Source of the DNA: Streptomyces sp. TP-A0356
GTDB lineage: Bacteria > Actinomycetota > Actinomycetes > Streptomycetales > Streptomycetaceae
Direction of reading: 5' to 3'
Length of the DNA stretch: 64,000 nt
Assembly (NCBI RefSeq): GCF_001417775.1
Contig: NZ_BBZJ01000034.1
Location: 38,379 to 102,378, forward strand
Shown: positions 48,535-57,144 of the stretch, piece by piece
Layout: every line of letters starts with the position of its first letter
Position numbering within the stretch: the first letter of the stretch is position 1
Program-made: the position numbers and the translations under genes
The notes under the pieces: generated by a model
What the model was told of the DNA's origin: nothing
Seen by the model: the letters and a program-made list of their open reading frames with translations, nothing else
The model's database searches: none

Positions 48535-49239
48535 ATGGCAAGTGTGCTCGTGGTCGAGGACGACCAGTTCGTACGCTCGGCGCTCATCAGGCATCTGACC
48601 GAGGCCGGACACACCGTGCGCAGCGTCGGCACCGCTCTGGAGGCGCTGCGGGAGGTCGCCCATCTCCCCTTCGACGTCGTGATCCTCGACCTCGGACTGC
48701 CCGACCTGGACGGATCGGAGGCGCTGAAGATGCTGCGCGGCATCACCGACGTACCGGTGATCATCGCCACCGCGCGCGACGACGAGACGGAGATCGTCCG
48801 CCTGCTGAACGCGGGCGCGGACGACTATCTGACCAAGCCGTTCTCGGTGGAGCACCTGTCGGCACGGATCGCGGCGGTGCTGCGTCGCTCCCGCGCCGCC
48901 GCCGTGGACGCCGCGCCCTCGCCGGTCATCCGGGTCGGCGGACTCGCCATCGACCCCCTGCGCCGGCATGCCGAACTGGACGGTGCCCGGCTGGACCTGA
49001 CTCGCCGTGAGTTCGACCTGCTCGCCTTCCTCGCGGGCCGTCCCGGCGTCGTGGTAGCGCGCAGGGAACTGCTGTCCGAGGTGTGGCAGCAGTCGTACGG
49101 GGACGACCAGACCATCGATGTCCATCTCTCCTGGCTCAGGCGGAAGCTGGGCGAGACGGCGGCCAGGCCGCGCTATCTGCACACGCTGCGGGGCGTCGGC
49201 GTGAAGCTGGAACCGCCGAGGGCGGAGCCGCTGCCATGA
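48535..49239 (+). CDS. OmpR/PhoB-family response regulator
   Basis: A 234-residue regulator with a receiver domain (VLVVEDDQFVRSALIRHL; phospho-acceptor Asp52 in VVILDLGLPDLDG; Lys in DDYLTKPF) and a C-terminal winged helix (IRVGGLAIDPLRRHAELDGARLDLTRREFDLLAFLAGRPG...LLSEVWQQSYGDDQTIDVHLSWLRRKLGE). The ATG at 48535 has no clear ribosome binding site; in-frame upstream start at 48508. It overlaps the kinase gene by 4 bases (ATGA), so they form one two-component system. Its likely binding site is the direct repeat after the kinase gene. Confidence 0.92.
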   Translation: MASVLVVEDDQFVRSALIRHLTEAGHTVRSVGTALEALREVAHLPFDVVILDLGLPDLDGSEALKMLRGITDVPVIIATARDDETEIVRLLNAGADDYLTKPFSVEHLSARIAAVLRRSRAAAVDAAPSPVIRVGGLAIDPLRRHAELDGARLDLTRREFDLLAFLAGRPGVVVARRELLSEVWQQSYGDDQTIDVHLSWLRRKLGETAARPRYLHTLRGVGVKLEPPRAEPLP

Positions 49240-50636
49240 GATGGGCGCTGGTCAAGGTGTGCGTGGCGGTGACCACCATGGTCGTGGTCGCCTTCGCGGT
49301 CCCGCTCGGGCTCGTCATCAAGGAGATGGCGCGCGACCGGGCCTTCTCCAACGCGGAGCGGCAGGCCGCCGCGATCGCGCCCGCGCTGTCCATCACCACC
49401 GACCGCGACCAGTTGGAGCGGGTCGTCGCATCGGCGGGCTCCGGCGACGGGATCGCGGTGCACATACCGGCCGGTGGCGGCACGAGGGCGGTCGACATCG
49501 GCCGGCAGCGCGCCGCCGCCAAGGACATCGCGATGACTCGCGAACTGGGCCGGGCCTCCACCACCGTGGTTGCGGGCGGCTCGACGCTGCTCCAGCCCAC
49601 CGCGCTCAGTTCGGGCGCGATCGCCGTGGTCGAGGTGTATGTGCCCGAGTCCGAGGTGACCAACGGGGTCGGCACCGCCTGGGCGGTGCTCGCCGGGGTC
49701 GGCGTCGCGCTGATCGTCGGCTCGGTGGCGGTCGCCGACCGGCTCGGCGTACGGATGGTGCAGCCCGCCCAGCGCCTGGTCGAGGGCGCGCACGAACTGG
49801 GCGAGGGGAAGCTCGGGGCGCGCGTCCCGGAGGAGGGGCCGACCGAACTGCGCCTGGCGGCAGTCGCGTTCAACTCGATGGCCGACCAGGTGGTCGAACT
49901 GCTGGCGAACGAGCGGGAGCTGGCGGCGGACCTGTCCCACCGGCTGCGTACGCCGCTGACCGTGCTGCGGCTGAACGCGGCCTCACTGGGAGACGGCCCG
50001 GCCGCCGACCAGACACGGGCGGCCGTGGCGCAGCTGGAGCGCGAGGTCGACACGATCATCCGTACGGCGCGGGAGGCGAAGCCGCAGACTGCGGCACCGG
50101 GGCCGGGCAGTGGGTGCGACGCGGCCGAAGTGGTACGCGAGCGCATGGAGTTCTGGTCGGCGCTCGCGGAGGACGAGGGCCGCAAGTGGCGGGTGGCGGG
50201 AGTCGACCGGCCGGTGCGCATACCCGTGGCCCGCGCCGATCTCGCGGCCGCGCTCGACGCCCTGCTCGGGAACGTCTTCCGGCACACGGCGGAGGGCACG
50301 GCGTTCGCCGTCGACGTGCACAACGGCGAGGACGCGGTGATCGTGCTGGTGTCCGACGCCGGGCCCGGGATCGCCGACCCGGAGGCGGCGATGGCCCGGG
50401 GGCGCGGCTCGGGCAGCGACGGCTCGACGGGCCTGGGCCTGGACATCGTGCGCCGGCTCGCGGAGTCCACCGGAGGGGACGTACGGATCGGCTCTTCGGT
50501 GCTGGGCGGCACCGAGGTACGCATCTGGTTCCAGCTGGACGGGCGGCGGGCTCCGGTGCGGCGGGGGCACCGGGTGCGCCGCCGACGGAGCGGCACATTG
50601 GTCTCTACCTTTAACCGTCCCCGATCCCTTCCTTAA
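49236..50636 (+). CDS. Sensor histidine kinase
   Basis: A 466-residue membrane kinase. Helix 1 (about 5-29), an extracytoplasmic sensor of about 125 residues (SITTDRDQLERVVASAGSGDGIAVHIPAGG...), helix 2 (about 147-168), HAMP (RLGVRMVQPAQRLVEGAHELGEG), the H-box ADLSHRLRTPLTVLRLN and the ATPase boxes ALLGNVFRHT (N), VSDAGPGI (G1) and STGLGLDIVRRL (G2). It phosphorylates the upstream response regulator. The C-terminal tail is basic. Ahead lies a chitinase gene; the kinase may sense wall or sugar-related signals, but the sequence does not show which. Confidence 0.92.
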   Translation: MRWALVKVCVAVTTMVVVAFAVPLGLVIKEMARDRAFSNAERQAAAIAPALSITTDRDQLERVVASAGSGDGIAVHIPAGGGTRAVDIGRQRAAAKDIAMTRELGRASTTVVAGGSTLLQPTALSSGAIAVVEVYVPESEVTNGVGTAWAVLAGVGVALIVGSVAVADRLGVRMVQPAQRLVEGAHELGEGKLGARVPEEGPTELRLAAVAFNSMADQVVELLANERELAADLSHRLRTPLTVLRLNAASLGDGPAADQTRAAVAQLEREVDTIIRTAREAKPQTAAPGPGSGCDAAEVVRERMEFWSALAEDEGRKWRVAGVDRPVRIPVARADLAAALDALLGNVFRHTAEGTAFAVDVHNGEDAVIVLVSDAGPGIADPEAAMARGRGSGSDGSTGLGLDIVRRLAESTGGDVRIGSSVLGGTEVRIWFQLDGRRAPVRRGHRVRRRRSGTLVSTFNRPRSLP

Positions 50637-50648
50637 GCGCACCCTAAG
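50632..50648. promoter_or_regulatory. Possible response-regulator direct repeat before the chitinase
   Basis: CTTAAG (50632-50637) and CCTAAG (50643-50648) stand 11 bases apart, the helical spacing used by OmpR/PhoB-family regulators that bind direct repeats. A related CTTTAA is at 50609. The block overlaps the end of the kinase gene and lies about 100 bases before the chitinase start. Confidence 0.4.
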
Positions 50649-50746
50649 ATCCTCGACGCCCGCCCGGATACGGCGGATTGCCCGGTTCCGGCTCGCTAGC
50701 GTGCTGCCGCATCCCACCCCCCGTGAGCAGCGAAGGCAGGCACGCG

Positions 50747-52210
50747 ATGAGCAGTACGCACCGGCGCAGGGTCGGCGGTCGGAACAAGGCGATAGGCGGC
50801 ATCGTCGCCGCGGCCGTGGTCGGCGGCGGCGCGATGGTGCTCACCGGCACCGCCCACGCCGCCGACGTGGGCGCCGTGTACACCAGGACCAGCGCATGGT
50901 CGACGGGATACACCGCGCAGTACGTCGTCACGAACGACAGCGGCAGCGTCAAGGCCGACTGGACGCTGCAGTTCGACCTGCCCTCGGGCGCGAAGCTCAG
51001 CTCCCTGTGGAACGGCACGCAGACGGTCAGCGGGCAGCACGTGACCGTGAAGCCGCCGTCCTGGGACAAGAGCGGACTGGCGAAGGGCGAGTCGGTCACC
51101 GTCGGGTTCGTCGTGAACGGATCCGGCGACCCGACCGGCTGTCTCATCGACGGCGCGAAGTGTTCCGCCGACGACGGCGCGACGCCGGAGCCGAGCGGCC
51201 GGCCGACCCAGTCCCCGACCCCGACGGCCACCCCGACGGCCACCCCCACCCCGACCGCCACGGCGTCCTCCACCCCCTCCCCCACCGCCACCCGGACCAC
51301 GGGCAGCGGCACGACCAGCGGGGCCGGCTTCGCCCCGTACGTCGACACGTCCCTCTACCCGGCCTTCGACCTGGTCGCCTCCGCCAACGCCACGGGAGTG
51401 AAGGACTACAACCTCGCCTTCGTCACCGACGGCGGCGGCTGCACGCCCAAGTGGGGCGGTGTCACCGACCTCGGCAGCGACGGAGTGGCCGCGCAGATCG
51501 GCACGCTGCGCGCCAAGGGCGGCGACGTCCGTGTCTCCTTCGGCGGGGCCTCCGGTTCGGAGCTCGCCACCACCTGCTCCTCGGCGGACGCGCTGGCGGC
51601 GGCGTACGGGAAGGCCGTGGACGCGTACAAGCTCACGAAGGTCGACTTCGACGTCGAGGGCGGCGCGCTGCCGAACACCGCCGCGAACACCCGCCGCGCC
51701 CAGGCCATCGCCAAGCTCCAGCAGCAGCACCCGGACCTGGACGTCTCGTTCACGCTCCCGGTCATGCCGGAGGGCCTGACCCAGGACGGCGTGAACCTGG
51801 TCTCCAACGCCAAGTCCAACGGTGTGAAGATCTCCGCCGTCAACATCATGGCGATGGACTACGGCGCCTCGTACAGCGGCGACATGGGCACCTACGCCGA
51901 GCAGGCCGCCACCGCCACCCAGGCCCAGATCAAGAGCGTGCTCGGGCTCTCCGACAGCGCGGCCTGGAAGACGGTCGCCATCACGCCGATGATCGGGGTC
52001 AACGACGTGAGCAGCGAGGTCTTCAAGGTCGACGACGCCACCCAGCTGGTGGACTTCGCCAAGTCCAAGGGCCTGGGCTGGCTGTCGATGTGGTCGGCCA
52101 CGCGCGACAAGCAGTGCGCGGGTGGCGCCAAGCCGACCGCGGACGCGACGTGCAGCTCGGTCGTCCAGGACCCGTTCGCCTTCTCGAAGGCGTTCGGCGC
52201 CTTCAAGTAG
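50747..52210 (+). CDS. Secreted chitinase-like protein with CBM2 and GH18 domains
   Basis: A 487-residue exported enzyme: signal peptide (IGGIVAAAVVGGGAMVLTGTAHA), a CBM2 carbohydrate-binding module (about 40-135; two cysteine-flanked aromatic strands, WNGTQTVSG), a Thr/Pro/Ser linker (TPTATPTATPTPTATAS) and a GH18 domain (about 200-487). The GH18 active site is KVDFDVEGG, which keeps the DxDxE residues, and AMDYGASYSGDMGTY follows. It resembles the Streptomyces ChiC/ChiD-type enzymes (from memory) and should cut chitin outside the cell. It follows the two-component genes in the same direction. Confidence 0.9.
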   Translation: MSSTHRRRVGGRNKAIGGIVAAAVVGGGAMVLTGTAHAADVGAVYTRTSAWSTGYTAQYVVTNDSGSVKADWTLQFDLPSGAKLSSLWNGTQTVSGQHVTVKPPSWDKSGLAKGESVTVGFVVNGSGDPTGCLIDGAKCSADDGATPEPSGRPTQSPTPTATPTATPTPTATASSTPSPTATRTTGSGTTSGAGFAPYVDTSLYPAFDLVASANATGVKDYNLAFVTDGGGCTPKWGGVTDLGSDGVAAQIGTLRAKGGDVRVSFGGASGSELATTCSSADALAAAYGKAVDAYKLTKVDFDVEGGALPNTAANTRRAQAIAKLQQQHPDLDVSFTLPVMPEGLTQDGVNLVSNAKSNGVKISAVNIMAMDYGASYSGDMGTYAEQAATATQAQIKSVLGLSDSAAWKTVAITPMIGVNDVSSEVFKVDDATQLVDFAKSKGLGWLSMWSATRDKQCAGGAKPTADATCSSVVQDPFAFSKAFGAFK

Positions 52211-52238
52211 GCGGCGCCCGCGCCCAGAGGTGGACCAC

Positions 52239-52272
52239 GGCCCGGCCCCCCGCGATCAGAAGGGGCCGGGCC
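52239..52272. terminator. Bidirectional terminator hairpin
   Basis: GGCCCGGCCCC (52239-52249) pairs with GGGGCCGGGCC (52262-52272), an 11-bp perfect stem with a 12-base loop. It separates the convergent chitinase and beta-glucosidase genes. Confidence 0.85.
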
Positions 52273-52307
52273 CGCCGAAGACGCCCCCCGTGCCGCAGCC
52301 CGGGCGG

Positions 52308-53744
52308 TCAGCCCTCCACCGGCGGCAGGACGCCGGTCCGCGCCGCGCGCCCGTACCAGTGCGCGCTCGACTTCGGCGTGCGGGCCAGCGTCGCGTAGTC
52401 CACGTACACCGCCCCGAACCGTTTCCCGTAACCGTAGGCCCACTCGAAGTTGTCCATCAGGGACCACAGGTAGTACCCGCGTACGTCGGCGCCGTCCGCG
52501 ATGGCGCGGCGCACCGCCGACAGATGCCCGTGCAGATACGCGATCCGCTCCGCGTCGTGGACCTGGCCGTCCGGATCCGGCTTGTCGTCGTACGCCGCGC
52601 CGTTCTCCGTCACGTACAGCGGCAGGCCCGGAGCCTCTCGCGTGTACCGCATGATCAGCTCGTGCAGCCCGCTCGGGTCGATCGTCCAGCCCATCTCCGT
52701 GCGGTGGCCCGGGATGTGATGGAACGCCACATCGTCCGCGCCCGGCCAGGGGGAGTAGGCGCTGGCACCGTGACCGTCCGCCCGCCGGTCGCTCGCGTCC
52801 TTCGCCGTGGCCGCCGACACCAGTGTCGGGGTGTAGTAGTTGAGGCCCAGCGCGTCCAGCGGCTGATGGATCGTCTCCAGGTCCGCGTCCCGGACGTACG
52901 ACCAGTCCGTGATCGACGAGGTCGCCGCGAACAGCGTCTCCGGGTACGCCCCGGACAGCATGGGGCCGTGGAAGACACCGTTCGCCAGATCGTCGATCTT
53001 CCGTCCCGCAGCCAGGTCCGCCGGGTCCTGTGAGGCCGTCCGCACCACGGACGAGTTGAGGCTCACCGCCACCGCGCTGCGGGCCGGTGTCACGGACCTC
53101 AGGGCCGCAGCGCCCAGGCCGTGGGCGAGGTTGAGGTGGTGGGCCGCACGCAGTGAGGCGGCCGGATCCGTACGGCCCGGGGCGTGCACGCCCGAGCCGT
53201 AGCCCAGGAACGCGCTGCACCACGGCTCGTTCAGGGTGATCCACTGCTCCACACGGTCGCCCAGTGCCTCGCCCACGATCCGGGCGTACTCGGCGAACCG
53301 GAACGCGGTGTCCCGCTCCGGCCAGCCGCCCGCGTCCTCCAGCTCCTGCGGCAGGTCCCAGTGGTAGAGCGTGATCGCCGGCTTGATGCCGTGGGCGAGG
53401 AGTTCGTCCACGAGCCGACGGTAGAAGTCCAGGCCCCGCTGGACCGCAGGCCCCCGGCCGGTCGGCTGCACACGCGACCACGAGACCGAGAAGCGGTAGG
53501 CCGTCAGGCCCAGCTCCGCCATCAGCGCGACGTCCTCGCGGTAGCGGTGGTAGTGGTCGACAGCGATGTCACCGGTCTCACCTCCGGCCGTCTTGCCCGG
53601 CGTATGGCTGAAGGTGTCCCAGATCGAGGGCGTACGGCCGTCCTCCCGCACCGCACCCTCGATCTGGTATGCGGAGGTCGCCGCGCCCCAGAGGAAGGCG
53701 GGAGGAAAGGTCACAGGCGTCACGGACGCGTCGGACTCAGGCAT
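52308..53744 (-). CDS. bglC: GH1 beta-glucosidase BglC
   Basis: A 478-residue family-1 glycosidase. It has FLWGAATSAYQIEGAVREDGRTPSIWDTFSH, the acid/base Glu in ITLNEPWCSAFLGY and the nucleophile Glu in LYVTENGAAY. There is no signal peptide, so it acts in the cytoplasm on cellobiose and cellotriose brought in by CebEFG, giving glucose. In Streptomyces it follows cebG as here (established for S. griseus, S. reticuli and S. scabiei). A CebR box (TGGAAGCGCTCCCA) touches the start codon. No strong ribosome binding site; the box occupies its place. Confidence 0.93.
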   Translation of the reverse strand: MPESDASVTPVTFPPAFLWGAATSAYQIEGAVREDGRTPSIWDTFSHTPGKTAGGETGDIAVDHYHRYREDVALMAELGLTAYRFSVSWSRVQPTGRGPAVQRGLDFYRRLVDELLAHGIKPAITLYHWDLPQELEDAGGWPERDTAFRFAEYARIVGEALGDRVEQWITLNEPWCSAFLGYGSGVHAPGRTDPAASLRAAHHLNLAHGLGAAALRSVTPARSAVAVSLNSSVVRTASQDPADLAAGRKIDDLANGVFHGPMLSGAYPETLFAATSSITDWSYVRDADLETIHQPLDALGLNYYTPTLVSAATAKDASDRRADGHGASAYSPWPGADDVAFHHIPGHRTEMGWTIDPSGLHELIMRYTREAPGLPLYVTENGAAYDDKPDPDGQVHDAERIAYLHGHLSAVRRAIADGADVRGYYLWSLMDNFEWAYGYGKRFGAVYVDYATLARTPKSSAHWYGRAARTGVLPPVEG

Positions 53745-53757
53745 GGAAGCGCTCCCA
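53744..53757. promoter_or_regulatory. CebR operator at bglC start
   Basis: TGGAAGCGCTCCCA, one mismatch from the 14-bp CebR palindrome TGGGAGCGCTCCCA. It overlaps the bglC start codon, a position suited to block transcription elongation or initiation into bglC alone. Confidence 0.88.
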
Positions 53758-53851
53758 TCGAATGGCCGTGGAGACCGGTGGGTTGGTAGGGGGAGGGAAG
53801 GGGCCGAGGCGGCGGTGACCCGGCCCCCGTGAGCGATGTCCCGTGCGAGCG

Positions 53852-54757
53852 TCAGCCCTTGACGGCACCCTGCATGATGCCGCCCACGATCTGCTTGCCG
53901 AAGATCGCGAAGACCAGCAGCAGCGGCAGCGTGCCGAGCAGCGCGCCCGCCATGATCAGGGACTGGTCGGGGGTGTAGCCGCGGCCCAGGCCCGCCAGCG
54001 CGACCTGCACGGTCGGGTTGCCGTTCTGGGTCAGGACCAGGAACGGCCACAGGAAGTCGTTCCATGTCTGGACGAACATCAGCATGCCCAGGACCGCCAT
54101 CGCGGGCCGCGCCGCCGGGAACACCACGTTCCACACCACGCGCCAGCTGCTCGCGCCGTCCACACGGGCCGCCTCGATCAGTTCGTCGGGCAGCGCCTGC
54201 ATCAGGTACTGCCGCATGAAGAACACCCCGAACGCGCTCACGATCGACGGCAGGATCACCGCCTGGAGCTGGTCGGTCCAGTCGAGCTTGGCGACCATCA
54301 TGTACAGCGGGATCACACTCAGCTGCGGCGGCACCATCATCGTGCCGATGACGATCAGCATCAGGGCGTTACGGCCCCTGAAGCGCAGTTTGGCGAAGGC
54401 GAACCCGGCGATCGTCGACAGGAAGACGACGGTGGCCGCCGAAATCCCCGCCACGACCGTCGTGTTGAAGAACGCCTTGCCGAGATTGGCGTCCGTCCAG
54501 GCGATCTGGAGGTTGTGGGCGAGGTTCGAGCCGAACCAGAACGGCGGCGGCGTCTGCGCCAGCCGGTTGTTGTCGCGGGAGGCGGCGATCGCCGTCCACA
54601 CCAGCGGGAACAGCGAGCCGATCGAGAACAGGATCAGCACGGTGTACGCGACGGGGCCCGCGTACGCCTGCCCGCCCGCGCGGGCCGCCTTGGGCCGCCG
54701 TAGGCGCCGCGGCTCCTTCGCCTCCGCGTCGGAGGGTTTCGTCAGGGTCGTCGTCAC
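53852..54757 (-). CDS. cebG: Cellobiose/cellotriose ABC transporter permease CebG
   Basis: A 301-residue MalG-type permease with six helices and the EAA loop DELIEAARVDGASSWRVVWNVVFPAARPAMAVLGMLMFV. The N-terminal 30 residues are basic and cytoplasmic (KPSDAEAKEPRRLRRPKAARAGG). AAGGAG precedes the GTG at 54757, and the gap to cebF is 12 bases. With CebF it forms the channel for cello-oligosaccharides; the ATPase (MsiK) is encoded elsewhere, as is usual in Streptomyces. Confidence 0.93.
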   Translation of the reverse strand: MTTTLTKPSDAEAKEPRRLRRPKAARAGGQAYAGPVAYTVLILFSIGSLFPLVWTAIAASRDNNRLAQTPPPFWFGSNLAHNLQIAWTDANLGKAFFNTTVVAGISAATVVFLSTIAGFAFAKLRFRGRNALMLIVIGTMMVPPQLSVIPLYMMVAKLDWTDQLQAVILPSIVSAFGVFFMRQYLMQALPDELIEAARVDGASSWRVVWNVVFPAARPAMAVLGMLMFVQTWNDFLWPFLVLTQNGNPTVQVALAGLGRGYTPDQSLIMAGALLGTLPLLLVFAIFGKQIVGGIMQGAVKG

Positions 54758-54769
54758 GGCCGGGTCTCC

Positions 54770-55789
54770 TTAACTACTGGCGCGCAGCCGGCGCGAGATG
54801 ACGTAGTTGACGGTCCCGATCACGATGAGGATCAGGAACATCGTCCAGGCGATCGCGGAGGCGCGGCCCAGGTGCTGGTTCACCCAGCCCTGCTCGTACA
54901 GATAGAGACCGAGCGTCTGGAACTGGTGCTCGGCGCCGCCCGACGCGCCCTTGTTCGCGTCGAACAGGAGCGGCTCGCCGAAGACCTGGCTCGCGCCGAT
55001 CGTCGACACGACACAGGTGAACAGGATCGTCGGGCGCAGCTGCGGCAGCGTCACATGGACGAACTGCCGCCAGCGCGAGGCGCCGTCCAGGGCCGCCGAC
55101 TCGTACAGGTCCTGCGGGATCGCCTGCATCGCGGCCAGATAGATCAGCGCGTTGTAGCCCGTCCAGCGCCAGACGATGATCGTCGAGACGGCGATCTGCG
55201 AGGGCCACTTGTCGTTCTGCCAGTCGATGCCGCCGATGCCGGCGAAGTGCAGCGCCCAGTTGATCACGCCGTAGTCACGGCCGAACAGCAGGACGAAGAC
55301 CAGCGAGGCCGCGGCGATCGACGTGGCGTACGGCGCCAGCATCACGACCCGGTAGAAGATCGAGGCGCGCAGCTTGTAGTTGAGGATGTGCGCGAGGCCC
55401 AGCGCCATCATCAGCTGCGGAACCGTCGAGATGATCCCGATGGTCAGGGTGTTCTTCGCCGCGTTCCAGAAGAAGTCGTCGTCGAAGATCCTGGTGTAGT
55501 TGCGCAGCCCCGCCCACTGCATGTCGGTGGGCGCGGTCAGCTCCACCGTGTGCAGCGAGGCCCAGCCGGTGTAGATCAGCGGGAACAGGCCGAAGGCGAT
55601 GAACAGCAGGAAGAACGGCGAGACGAACGCGTACGGGCTCCAGCGCATGTCCCGCTGCCAGCGGCGGGAGAGCCGGGCGCGGCGCCGCCGCTCCGTCTCC
55701 GTGACCGTGGCGGGCGGGCGCCCCGGGGCCGCGCCCCCCTCCTTCGCGGGGGGCGCGGCGGTGTCGTGCCGGGTGGCCATGCCGGTCAC
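54770..55789 (-). CDS. cebF: Cellobiose/cellotriose ABC transporter permease CebF
   Basis: A 339-residue MalF-type permease. A 50-residue basic cytoplasmic lead is followed by about six helices (YAFVSPFFLLFIAFGLFPLIYTGWASL first) and the EAA loop QDLYESAALDGASRWRQFVHVTLPQLRPTILF. GTG 55789 overlaps the cebE stop by 4 bases (GTGA); ATG 55780 is also in frame. The N-terminal Ala/Pro-rich part is variable in relatives. Confidence 0.93.
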   Translation of the reverse strand: MTGMATRHDTAAPPAKEGGAAPGRPPATVTETERRRRARLSRRWQRDMRWSPYAFVSPFFLLFIAFGLFPLIYTGWASLHTVELTAPTDMQWAGLRNYTRIFDDDFFWNAAKNTLTIGIISTVPQLMMALGLAHILNYKLRASIFYRVVMLAPYATSIAAASLVFVLLFGRDYGVINWALHFAGIGGIDWQNDKWPSQIAVSTIIVWRWTGYNALIYLAAMQAIPQDLYESAALDGASRWRQFVHVTLPQLRPTILFTCVVSTIGASQVFGEPLLFDANKGASGGAEHQFQTLGLYLYEQGWVNQHLGRASAIAWTMFLILIVIGTVNYVISRRLRASS

Positions 55790-57144
55790 TTCTCCAGGTT
55801 GTTGTCGATGGTCTTGGTGGCCGTCGTCCAGGCGTCGGCGGGCGACTTGCCCTTCGTCACGAGGATGACCCCGTTGTCCGTCAGGCCCTGCTGGATGATC
55901 TGGTCCTTCGGGCCGATGATCTGGACCGGGCTGGTCCTGGCCGCCGCCGCGAAGATCGTGCCGATCGGGGCGTCACCGGTCATCTCGTTCTTCGCGCCGG
56001 TCACCGCCGACATGGTGTACGCGGCCGGCGAGCTCGGGAAGCTGCCCTGCACGCTGAAGAGCTTCGCCTGCTGGGCGGGCGCGGTCAGCCAGGCGGCCAG
56101 CTTCGCCGCCTCCGACGTGTGCTTGCCGTTCTTGGGCACGGCCAGGAAGGAGCCGCCCCAGTTGCCGGCCTTGGGGGCCGCGGCCACGTCCCACTTGCCG
56201 GCGGCGTCCGCCTTCGACTTGCCCTTGATGTAGCCGAGCATCCAGGGCGGGCAGGACATCGCGGCGAACTTGTTGTTGGCGATGGTCTGGTCCCAGGCGG
56301 GCTGGAACTGCGTCTGGCTGCCGACCAACCCCTCCTGCGCGGCCTTGGAGGTCAGGTCGAAGGCGCTCTTGACGGCCGGGTTCGTCTTGTAGACGACCTT
56401 GCCGGAGGAGTCGTAGAAGCGCTCGCTCAGGCTGCCGAGCATGGCGTTGAGCAGACCACCGGGAGAGTCCATGAAGGTGGTGCCGGACGGGGCCTTCTTC
56501 TTGTACTGCTCGCCGGCCTGGACGAACTTGTCCCAGCTGCCGGCCCACAGCTTGCCCACCGCCTCGCGGTCGGTGGGCAGACCGGCCTGCTGGAACATGT
56601 CCTTGCGGTAGCAGATCACCATCGGGCCGATGTCGGTGCCGAGCCCTATGGTCTGGCCGTCCTTGGTGGTGGCCTGCTGCCACTTCCAGTCCAGCCAGTT
56701 GCTCTTGGAGACGCCCGGCGCCTTCGACAGGTCCATCAGCTTCGAGGCCTGGGTCTGGACGACCTCGGCGATGTTGCTGACTTCGACGCCCTGGATGTCC
56801 TGCAGACCACTGCCGGTGGTCAGGTGGTTGACGAGAGCGGGGTAGTAGTTCTCGTTCCGCTCGATCGAGTTCTCCTGGATCTTGATGTCCGGGTGGAGCT
56901 TCTCGTACTCCGCGTACAGCCCGGCCTCCTTGAAGCCGAACGTGCCGAACAGGCCGAGCGTGATCGTCGTCTTGCCCTTGCCGCCGCCCGTGTCACTGCC
57001 GCTGCTCCCACCGCTGTCCTTGGCGCAACCGGCCAGCAGCCCGGCGCCCAGGGCGGCGATGGCCGCATAAGCCACCGCTCTGTGGGCGATGAGGGTCCCC
57101 CCGCTCGAGCGAAGTCGAGAGTGGGGGAGAGTACGTGCTCGCAT
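55786..57144 (-). CDS. cebE: Cellobiose/cellotriose-binding lipoprotein CebE
   Basis: A 452-residue solute-binding lipoprotein. The lipobox LLAGC is at about residue 41, after an unusually long n-region (MRARTLPHSRLRSSGGTLIAHRAVAYAAIAALGAG). That extra stretch is encoded by a Streptomyces stem-loop repeat inserted in the gene start. The mature protein (TTITLGLFGTFGFKEAGLYAEYEKLHPDIKIQEN...) is a family-1 sugar-binding fold with CPPWMLGYIKGK and WGGSFLAVPKNGKHTSEAAKLAAWL. CebE captures cellobiose and cellotriose; this is the signal for CebR and, in plant pathogens, virulence. AGGAGG precedes the ATG. Confidence 0.93.
   Translation of the reverse strand: MRARTLPHSRLRSSGGTLIAHRAVAYAAIAALGAGLLAGCAKDSGGSSGSDTGGGKGKTTITLGLFGTFGFKEAGLYAEYEKLHPDIKIQENSIERNENYYPALVNHLTTGSGLQDIQGVEVSNIAEVVQTQASKLMDLSKAPGVSKSNWLDWKWQQATTKDGQTIGLGTDIGPMVICYRKDMFQQAGLPTDREAVGKLWAGSWDKFVQAGEQYKKKAPSGTTFMDSPGGLLNAMLGSLSERFYDSSGKVVYKTNPAVKSAFDLTSKAAQEGLVGSQTQFQPAWDQTIANNKFAAMSCPPWMLGYIKGKSKADAAGKWDVAAAPKAGNWGGSFLAVPKNGKHTSEAAKLAAWLTAPAQQAKLFSVQGSFPSSPAAYTMSAVTGAKNEMTGDAPIGTIFAAAARTSPVQIIGPKDQIIQQGLTDNGVILVTKGKSPADAWTTATKTIDNNLEK
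57093..57130. repeat. Streptomyces stem-loop repeat element, copy B
   Basis: Element with GGGTCCCCCCGCTCGAGC and GAAGTCGAGAGTGGGGGAGA. Outer arms TCCCCC/GGGGGA and inner CTCGA/TCGAG (57104-57108/57115-57119) fold into a stem-loop. It shares the core CTCGAGCGAAG.CGAGAGT with copy A at 42,832. It lies inside cebE, in the region for residues about 5-18, and keeps the frame. Confidence 0.8.
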
